Shown piece after piece: positions 56,116 to 64,000 of a stretch of DNA of 64,000 nt. The notes beneath the pieces were generated by a model, which saw nothing but the letters and a program-made list of their open reading frames with translations, was not told where the DNA came from and searched no databases. Source of the stretch: Pogona vitticeps (lineage: Eukaryota > Chordata > Lepidosauria > Squamata > Agamidae); contig NC_135783.1 of assembly GCF_051106095.1 (NCBI RefSeq), positions 190,823,447-190,887,446 of the forward strand, written 5' to 3'. Within the stretch, counting starts at the first letter, position 1. The number at the start of each line of letters is the position of its first letter. The position numbers and the translations under genes are program-made.

Positions 56116-56640
56116 GCCGCCCGCTCAAGATATGCGGGGGGCCAACACACAGCAGCCGCAAGAGGGAGGAGATGGTCGGGACATCCTTCCCTGTGAATCG
56201 AAAGGGGCAGCCAGGACTTGCCTGAAGCACTGAAGTGCTGCTTCCTTGATTTCCCGTCCTGAGAAGGTATAGTGATTATTTTAGAATAACACTGATTCAG
56301 GAGAAAGGACGTGGACTTCTAAAAAGTACTGAACTCAGCCAATTGTTCTACCAAGTGTAGGTTTGGGGTTTTTTTTCGTCAATAAGTGGACTGTGGGGAA
56401 AACTTGCATCCAGACAGTATCTCCATTCACAGAGTGTCAGCCATAGAAAGATACTCTGCCATCTAAGGCAGAACAGCAAACAGCCTCCTTCCCTCAAAGT
56501 CATGGCACATTGCGCCAAAGGCCAAGCAAGTTATTTGAGTACCCGAAGCAGAAAGATGCTCAGATGTCACTTTCTTCCTTAGAAAGGCAGTAATGATGCA
56601 TTAAGGACTAACAGTTTCCTACCATTTCACGATGCCCTCA
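56116..56640 (+). other. NEMP2 3' UTR (proximal part)
   Basis: Follows the stop codon directly. No AATAAA seen before the L1-derived insertion at 56659, so the transcript may run into or past that insertion, or use a variant signal. Confidence 0.4.
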
Positions 56641-56658
56641 GAGCTGCTCCCTGAGGTG

Positions 56659-58457
56659 GGGAGGAGTTTTGTCTTGGTGAAGCTAGCAGCTCTTGGGAAT
56701 AGCTCCCGGGGAAAGCTAGAACCACTTCGGTCTGGGACCCTTCCAGAAATGGGGGGGCAAGGAAGAGTCAGGAGAGACCCTTCTGCAGCAGCTGGTGAGC
56801 CACAGAAGTTAGAAGATTGGGCAGCAACTCGATTTGTCTTCTGGAAATTCACATCAGCACAGACGAAGATGGTCGCCATTTTTGGCAACTAGCCAAAGAC
56901 AGCTCCGTTCGCCGAGAATAAGAAAACAGAAGCAGGGCGAAAGTATACATCAAAGTAAGTGGAAGCCCTTGTTCTATGAAAAACCTCATTAAATGAAGAA
57001 CAAGTGATTGTGTGCAAATTTATGACCAAATGAGATAAGGAGCGGCATTCCTAGCATTCCAGCTTTACCCAAGCTGAAGGTCGGGTTATTTCGAAAGGAA
57101 CAGCCAGGCAGAAATAGCTCGTGTCTCCATTAAAGGAGGAAAAATAACTCTTGAAGAATCAACTGACGGGCCTTGAAAAAATAAATTCTGTTGCAAACTG
57201 TTCACTTTGGACCCCTTTTCCTCTGTGGTTATATATTTTTAGACTGTGTGGGACTCTGCTTTCCGTGGATAATATATTGCCGGGACTCTGATTGCTGGAT
57301 CTCCCTGTTCGGGGGAGGAGAAGGAAGTCTTTGGAAGTAAAAGGAAGAAACGGACTGTGAGCTGTGAACTGGGGGCTATGTGGTTTGAACTGAACTGGGA
57401 TCTTGACAAATGACATTCTAATAATAGAGTCTTGCCGGGTGAAGGTTAAAACAAACTTGGAGAAGAGAAAAGAAGGGGAAAAAAAGAAGCAACCGGTCTG
57501 AAGATATTAGCGACTACAAAGACACTTGAGAGATTTATGTTTTAGATTCCATCTCTTACTTGAATGTACCTGCTATCTTATTGCTAATATGGTATAGTTG
57601 TAAGGTGAAATATTAGAAATATTGGATGTGTACTGGGGTAAAGGGGAGAGGGAATTTTAAGTGAAAATAGTGGAAACAGAAAATGGAACCTCCCCCTGAG
57701 AAAAATACAGATCAGTGGCTAGACTGGAAAACCTCTTTTCAGATGTCACTGTTGCAAAAATTCATGCAGGTAAATTATTATATTGACCAGATGGAAGACG
57801 TGATTGGAGGCTCTAGGGGAGGGAAGGTAGCAGAGGTTAAATTACACCAAAAAGAGATCTCAGAACTGGTTGTATTGATGAAGATATCAGATAATATACA
57901 AGGGATGGAGGACCACCCAGTAAGAGATGTAGCGATAGCAGATAAGGAAATTGAGGTTGAAAAGCAAACTTTGAATGATATTGTTTCCCCTTTTAAAATA
58001 TGGAAGAAAAAAGAGGCGCAGAAACAAAACAAGCACAGGGAGGAAAGGGGAGGGGAGAACAGGATTTATATTATTTTGGGTCTGCTGAGTGCATTCTCAA
58101 GAAAAAAGGAGGGTGAAAGAGGGGATATATTTCACAATTGGCCTTGGTGTTCTGATACTGTGGGAATAACATAGATTTAAGCTGTATTACACGTATAAGT
58201 TGAAAGCTAAAGAGGTTAATACATAGACAAAATAGTCAAAAGAAGAAGAAGAAAAAGAAGAAGAAAGATGAACCTTTATTGGAACATGAATAGATTAGAT
58301 GTTTATATACTTGATATGTAAGACTGAATGATTATGCATTTGATGTTTTCTTATTCTCAAAACTCTTTTTCCATTCCCCCCCACTGCCCTTTGCCTTTTG
58401 TATTCCTTCCCCATTACCCAATAGTTTTGAAAATAAAATTTAAAAAAAAAAAAAAAA
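56659..58457 (+). mobile_element. L1-derived insertion, 1.8 kb, young
   Basis: Bounded by an exact 18-bp duplication GAGCTGCTCCCTGAGGTG (56641-56658 and 58458-58475) and ending in AATAAAATTT plus a poly(A) run. The 3' UTR motif GAATAACATAGATTTAA and the C/T-rich stretch match the L1 end at 8290-8645. It carries a 163-codon frame (57683-58174, starting MEPPPEKNTDQWLDWKTSFQ) that is Lys/Glu-rich, possibly ORF1-derived. No ORF2 is present, so it must have been moved in trans or by an L1 with internal deletion. The exact duplication and intact poly(A) indicate a recent event. Confidence 0.85.
57683..58174 (+). CDS. 163-codon frame of the L1-derived insertion
   Basis: Acidic/basic alternating protein (VAEVKLHQKEISELVVLMKI, KIWKKKEAQKQNKHREERGG). 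No named domain recognised. Could be an ORF1 remnant giving a coiled-coil-like segment, or a frame opened by low-complexity A-rich DNA. Confidence 0.35.
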   Translation: MEPPPEKNTDQWLDWKTSFQMSLLQKFMQVNYYIDQMEDVIGGSRGGKVAEVKLHQKEISELVVLMKISDNIQGMEDHPVRDVAIADKEIEVEKQTLNDIVSPFKIWKKKEAQKQNKHREERGGENRIYIILGLLSAFSRKKEGERGDIFHNWPWCSDTVGIT

Positions 58458-58559
58458 GAGCTGCTCCCTGAGGTGACCGCCTCATTCTGCCTAAGGCTAC
58501 AGCTGGCCCTGACAAAGAGGACCACTCTAAAGGGATGTTCGCCTATCTGGCTTGATCAC

Positions 58560-58872
58560 CTTTTCAGTTTTTCCAACTAAGCTGAAACTAAAGCCATTCA
58601 CAATTAACTGTTTTAACCTAACTTTCTGTTTTAACCTAACTTGGCCCCTTCGCTGGGTATCTTTAAATGCCAATTGAAAACTGTTTAAGCAAGCCTTCCC
58701 TCCATCCATCATCTGAATTTTTGTTATCTTGTTCCTTTCTTCCATCTTGGATCATTGTTTACTTAGTAATATATTGTTATGATTTTAAATTGTTATATGA
58801 TATGTTGTTAGCCGCCCAGAGTAGTCTATATGACTAGATGGGTGGGCTGTAAATGTAATAAATAAATAAATA
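58560..58872 (+). mobile_element. L2-like LINE 3' end
   Basis: CTGGGTATCTTTAAATGCCA, AACTGTTTAAGCAAGCCTTC (ORF end), then TTAGCCGCCCAGAGTAGTC, GGGTGGGCTGTAAATGTAAT and a TAAA repeat tail. Confidence 0.75.
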
Positions 58873-58874
58873 TT

Positions 58875-60020
58875 TTTCTACTCTAGGGTAAGGGTGTGAT
58901 TTTGCATGAAATTAATTTGCACGGGAGTTGAAGGTTCTGGAAGCAGTTGTGATCCTGCCTGTGACTGCAGTTATCATCTTTCCTGTATCATCTGTGGCTG
59001 TTTCAGAACTGGCAGATAGCCTGTGATTTCCACAGCACTACAGAATTTGGTATTCAGCATAAAAATCAATATTTTACTCTCAATATTTTTTCTGAAAAAT
59101 CACAGCACTAGTCTTCAAAACAAAAGATACTGTGTCCTTAATACTCTGCTCCAATGCATGGTAGCAGAAGTAGTTGTGTAAATAGAAGCAAAATTGTATA
59201 CATGAGTTACTAAACAGTTTACTCAACTGAGAAAATCTTGGCACAGGTACTTACATTTCAGCACAGAGTAAACACAGTCCCACCTTCAGATGAAATTGCC
59301 TATAAATTATGAGAGTAGCCCTGTGGGCCGCATTTTATGGCTTCAAATGCCATCAACTATGTACAATCAGATTCCAAAAGGAAGGTGCAAAACCGGGGAG
59401 GGATAAAGTCCAACAATAGCTAAAACAGACGTCTTTAAGAGGAATATCCTCACATTGGTTGTGTAAGAGCCAAACCATATGCAGAGCTTGTAGCATAACA
59501 CCCTGGAGTTAACACAATATGGCTACCCCTCTTAAAATTAGAGTTCACATCACTGTTATGTTAAGTAGATATGCCTAATCTTTTAAAATTAACTTTTAGA
59601 AAATAATGTTTACAATTTTGCTTTCAAAACATTATTATTTCATTGTGCCAGTTGAGGTCTCCTTCTGTTGCTCAAAAGCAACCATTTTAATATGTTAGAA
59701 GTATTTCTAATGAGTGCCCTAAAAACCAGTACTGTCACTTTCTTTAGGAAATGTAGTTGTGGGGGCTCCACTCTGGCACACGAATGAAAAAAACCATCTG
59801 TGGCCATCTTCACCATGTGCATGCTCAAACATCCTTCCCTCTTGTAAGGTACTATTTGCTGCTTGATAGTGACCTGGTTCATGGGAAATGTGCTAACCTT
59901 TCACAAGGCCAGGCCCTACCATTGGGCAGGCTGGAGCAGCTTCCTTCAGATGATAGATTTTATAAGTAAAGTAATGTTAAAAGAGGTGCAAAGTGCAAAC
60001 TAGTTCGTTTTTTATGTCAG
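58875..60020. other. Non-coding stretch, no gene seen
   Basis: No exon or named repeat recognised. Confidence 0.45.
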
Positions 60021-60027
60021 TATTGTG

Positions 60028-60373
60028 AGGGACGTGGTGGCGCTGCGGGCAAAACCGCAGAAGCCTTGGTGTGCTGCAGGGTCAGAAAACCAGCAGTCGT
60101 AAGATCGAATCCACACGATGGAGTGAGCGCCCGTCGCTTTGTCCCAGCTCCTTTCCAACCTAGCAGTTCAAAAGCACGTAAATGCAAGTAGATAAATAGG
60201 TACCATTTCAGTGGGAAGGTAAACAGCGTTCCAGGTCTAAGTTGCTCTGGCCACGTGACAACGGAAACTGTCTTCGGACAAACGCTGGCTCTACGGCTTG
60301 GAAACGGGGATGAGCACCGCCCCCTAGAGTCGCACACGACTGACTAAAAAATGTCAAGGGGAACCTTTACCTT
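60028..60373 (+). mobile_element. BovB-tailed tRNA-derived SINE, full length
   Basis: Second full copy of the family at 10104, from GGGACGTGGTGGCGCTGCGG to the CCTTTACCTT tail. A short duplication TATTGTG (60021-60027, 60374-60380) flanks it. Confidence 0.87.
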
Positions 60374-60549
60374 TATTGTGTGGTTGAATTGGCCTGTTGT
60401 AAGAACAACAGCACTCTTGTGGTGCTACCGGTATGAACAACTGATTTGGCTGAAGCTTTTGTGGACTGCAGAAGACTTGGGGGGGGGGGCTTTGTGTGAA
60501 AGCTTATTCCAAATAAAACTTGTTTGTCTCAATTTTTAAATGTTGTCTC

Positions 60550-61500
60550 CAGAAGGTCTTTGTTAGCTCAGATTACCGTCTCCATGCTAAAGCCATCGTT
60601 GCAGTTCAGATCTATTATAGGCCGAACATTAAGGCACTGGACTCACTATCCTTGCCAGAAAATACTTTAAACAATTCAGTCTGCTTATTAGGTTGCCTTA
60701 AATGCAATTACACAACACGAGGCATGCAGTCCTCTCTATGTGTACTCTGAACTAAACTCTTTAGTTCAACAGAACCTCATGGTAACCAAGGATAAAATTT
60801 CAGTCTGACTGGTTTGCATAGCCTGCTCTAGGCGACATAAACTATCCAACAATGAAAAAAACCTCAATATTGTGCCTTTGGGGTTTCTGCTGGCATGGGC
60901 AAATGATAGGCTGAAGATGAGAACAGAACGAGCATCAGTTTGCAGTATTAAAAGTATGGCATATTGGCCTAAGACAAATTATATCCCACTCAACCAATAG
61001 GGTGATCATTTGCAGAAAACTACTTCAGAGTAGTTCCTGAAAGATGAGGTTTTCTTACCTACTAATACTGGTTTGAAACATGGAGTTGTGCAGTTAAAGA
61101 GATGTGCACATCCACAAGCAGACAGGGTTCCTATGATGCATGTGTACAAGGCATCTCTCCGGGCCTAGCCCAACGTGTGTTCATGTTACAGCTCGCCTCA
61201 CACACATCTTGAGATTAAAAAGCCTGTAAATACATGATTTGTATCAAGTGTGAGGTTCCTGGTTAGGGAGTCTACAAGCTATATCCTGCATTAATCTAGC
61301 GAGTGTAGACGCAGTAATAATCAATAGACTTTAAACTGATTAGCAAATCCCATTCATTTCAGCAGGTCTACTGTATATAGGATTAACAGTAGATTTAGCT
61401 CCTTACAGTTCTCTCGCTTTGTTTTTAAACATGTATGTGTGTTCTGCTCCATCAAGTCAGAAATGGCATATAGCAACCCTAATGGGGTTTCCAAGGTAAG
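60550..61500. other. Non-coding stretch, no gene seen
   Basis: Possible diverged AGTAAG-type short repeat near 61330-61390. Otherwise nothing. Confidence 0.4.
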
Positions 61501-61504
61501 TGAG

Positions 61505-61985
61505 TGTAGCGTTCACCCTAAGTTATACATTGTAAAAGTTATGCATTATTCATGTTACATGTTAATGTGGTTAAGAGGTGGGGCCAAAAGAGATGTTAAA
61601 AGGCAGAGCCTGAGAGGAGTCAGTCAGTCAGTGTGTTGGAATCTGGAATCAGAGAGAGAAAGATAGTTTGGGGGCCTGAGGAGTGATTAGTTAGAGTGTA
61701 ACCTGTGATGATTAATAGAGAAGGTTAAGATTGATGATTGATGAATCTTGAAGAATGTGCTTATGAATTATTCCAGAAACCACCTGTAATTAATAAACCT
61801 GTTTTGTTGAAAAGTCAGTACTGGGTGGACCTTTGTCTTTGCTAAGTAAAATAAGTTGGTAAAAGAGATCAACTGGTGGCAGCGTATCAGAGGGTGGTGC
61901 TGGGGTACCTTGTGAGCTCTGTGTTTGGGGAAACCAGCAGGGGCCACGAGGGCAAACGTCACAGTGAGATATTTCAGTTCCACCC
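61505..61985 (+). mobile_element. LTR (tRNA-Leu primer family) plus start of internal region
   Basis: LTR 61505-61871 (TGTAGCGTTCACCC to GAGATCA) with AATAAA near 61793. Then a two-base spacer and TGGTGGCAGCG (61874-61884), then about 100 bp shared with the copy in the hAT element. Old broken fossil. Family undetermined. Confidence 0.65.
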
Positions 61986-62004
61986 CCCTCCCAGTGACTT
62001 CCCA

Positions 62005-62085
62005 TGGCCAAGTAGGAATTTGAACCCTGTTCTCCTGAGTTCTAGTCCATTAATCACTATACCACACTGGGAATCCTTTATACTG
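62005..62085 (-). mobile_element. tRNA-derived SINE head, reversed
   Basis: GGAATTTGAACCCTGTTCTC and ATTAATCACTATACCACACT are the reversed B- and A-box regions of the SINE type also seen at 27505. Confidence 0.6.
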
Positions 62086-62149
62086 GGATTCCCAGTTTAT
62101 TCCTTTATACTTTATACACCAGGGAACATTTATATCCCACCATATATCT

Positions 62150-62600
62150 AAGATCTCAGTTCAATTTTAAAAACTGTATAGAACTGTTTTAATGCAGAAA
62201 CAATTGTAAACCAAACAGCACAAAACTGAAACGTTAAAACAGTTGCAGGCCACGATCCTCAACACCCAGAGGTTCTAATAAGCAGGTCTTGACTTGGTGC
62301 CAACATTGGTGTTGATTGAGCCTCCAAGGGAAGGCATCCCACAGTTGGGGGTGCTATGACAGAGAACTCCCTCCCCTTGTGTTTCCACATAATGAACTGT
62401 TCTCAGTGGTCGGACACAGAGGAGAGTTTCCCCAGCAGGTCTTAGTGATGGGGCAGGTTCCTCACCCATCTAACCCAGACCCCAAGCTGTTTAGGGCTTT
62501 ATAACTCACCGTCAACACCTAGAACTCAAGACTGGGAGTGTACTGGCAGCCCATGGAAATCCTTCAGGGATCCCTACATATGTGGGCACAGCCTTCTTGC
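62150..62600 (-). mobile_element. L2-like LINE fragment
   Basis: AAGGGAAGGCATCCCACAGT and TTTAGGGCTTTATAACTCAC with GTACTGGCAGCCCATGGA resemble dispersed LINE 3' material on the minus strand. It resembles the 63.7-64.0 kb piece. Confidence 0.4.
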
Positions 62601-63420
62601 ACAGACTGCAGCTAACGAACGTAACAACTTGAACCCTGCTTAATCAGGTTGTTTTGAATGTTTCCTTTCAACTAAAGTGAGCCAATGTATCCAGCGCATG
62701 CATCGTTTTTCAAACAATGCACCAAGATACAGTGCTTCATTAATTATTGAATGAAAACAACAGAAGGCTCACCAAGGAACATTTGGTACAGATCAGCAGA
62801 GAGGTCCTTGTGGGGTGGGGACAGGTGGCTGGTGGGACAGGCCATGGACAATGCCACCACCACCCCAAAACTGCCATGCCGTGTTTTCACCTCTCTGGAA
62901 TGGACCATCTTTGTACCTCAGAATGATTATCAGGAAAGGAAAATATATCTGTACGAAAGATTGCTACTTGCACAGCAAGTGTTAGCACAACTGTCTCAGT
63001 TACCTCAGAACAGCGTTCCCCGCTCTGTGCATATACTGGACTACAGCTGCCATCATCCCCAGCCAGCAGAGCCACTCAGAAGACAAGTCTTGGGCCATCG
63101 GGCGCTAGCTTGCCTGACTGTATGTTTCAAGCACCTAACTGGCTCACAGTGGGCTATATTGCCACAGAGCACCCAGGCAGGATGCAAGCTTCCCTCAGGG
63201 CTCCCACCCCCTCATACAGATGAGAAACACCCACCCCCCATCCACCATAGATTCCTGCTTTAATCTTTTCATTATAACTCAGTCTTCAGTTTTTATCACC
63301 TTAAGTGTGTAATGCAGGAGCAGTCCTAGTGCCAGCCTCCAGCTGTTAGCAGACGGCAACTCTTGGAATGCTTCACCATTGACAATGCTATGGGCCAGTA
63401 AGAGGCTACTGGACTAGAAT
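62600..63420. other. Non-coding stretch
   Basis: A 170-codon plus-strand frame (62751-63263) has no domain and contains an ACTACAGCTGCCATCATCCC MITE-like piece near 63040. Not convincing as a gene. Confidence 0.4.
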
Positions 63421-63435
63421 TCCCGGAAATACTAG

Positions 63436-63568
<133 letters not shown>

Positions 63569-63569
63569 A

Positions 63570-64000
63570 TTTGATTTATATGCCGCCCACACTACCCAAA
63601 GGTCTCTGGGCGGCTTACAACATTTAAAATACAATAAAATTTAGAACAATTAAAATACAATTAAAATATATATAAAAATTGCCATCAGACCCACAGCTAA
63701 TATTATTTCAATTAAAACCCTTCTGGAACAGGAAGGTTTTGTCCTGGCGCCAAAATGTCATCAGCGTCGGCACCAGACGAATCTCAGTTGGGAGGGCATT
63801 CCATAGTCTGGGGGCAGCTGCCGAAAAGGCCCTTTGTCTACAAGCCGTCCCTCTTACCTCCTTGAGGGATGGCTCTTTCAAAAGGGCCCCCTGGCTAGAT
63901 CTTAACTGCCGGGTAGGTTCATATGGAAGGAGGCGGTCCTTCAGGTATCCAGGGCCCAAGCCGTGGATGTGAAGGCTTCTGGGAGCTTTAGTCCAACAAC
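63570..64000 (-). mobile_element. L2-like LINE, C-terminal ORF and tail (runs off the window)
   Basis: The minus strand reads AFSAAAPRLWNALPTEIRLV and GYLKDRLLPYEP, the L2 C-terminal hallmark. On the plus-strand left it ends in the GCCGCCCACACTACCCAAAG tail with TAAA-rich DNA. Confidence 0.85.

Noticed and set aside
62751-63263. 170-codon frame as a host gene
   Set aside because: No domain, no splice context, and it contains a MITE-like ACTACAGCTGCCATC piece.

Overview
The window is vertebrate nuclear DNA, most likely from a squamate reptile. The evidence is the repeat mix: RTE-type BovB LINEs, a tRNA-derived SINE whose tail matches BovB (Sauria-type), L2-like, CR1 and L1 LINEs, hAT and Tigger-like MITEs, a Gmr1-like Ty3/gypsy element and many microsatellites. 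These surround one spliced host gene with GT-AG introns and a CpG-rich promoter.

The host gene is on the + strand, from about 28.85 kb to beyond 56.1 kb. Nine coding exons (29355-56115) join in phase into a 458-residue protein of the NEMP (TMEM194) nuclear-envelope family. It has a signal peptide, a cysteine-bearing lumenal domain, about five to six membrane segments and a conserved nucleoplasmic C-terminal domain. NEMP2 is the best fit. The promoter carries ETS and ZNF143-type motifs. The introns are filled with transposons: a BovB nested in an L2-like LINE (intron 1), four related Tigger-like MITEs (introns 2, 4, 5 and 7), a diverged Gmr1-family LTR (intron 3), a nearly complete BovB (intron 7), and hAT MITEs and SINEs.

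The left flank (1-28.8 kb) shows no host gene. It begins with a 4.9-kb hAT transposon (409-5314) bounded by an exact 8-bp duplication. This carries one BED zinc-finger reading frame, a degenerate higher-order repeat of about 600 bp, and a secondary LTR-element insertion. From 5.3 to 17 kb the DNA is mostly single-copy with scattered LINE and SINE pieces. From about 17.1 to 24.0 kb there is a three-level nest. An old LTR element with a tRNA-Leu primer site was hit by a young Gmr1-like gypsy element (17374-23670: two 789-bp LTRs, 5-bp duplication, tRNA-Lys primer site, integrase before reverse transcriptase). That element was in turn hit by a 528-bp hAT MITE.

The right flank (56.1-64 kb) has a recent 1.8-kb L1-derived insertion with an 18-bp target duplication just 3' of the NEMP2 stop, then SINEs, L2 pieces, another copy of the tRNA-Leu LTR family and microsatellites.

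The most unusual signals are the gypsy LTR's own open reading frame, whose protein motif survives in a diverged relic in NEMP2 intron 3 with mostly synonymous changes, the gag frame that starts inside the LTR, and the hAT element with its internal higher-order repeats.
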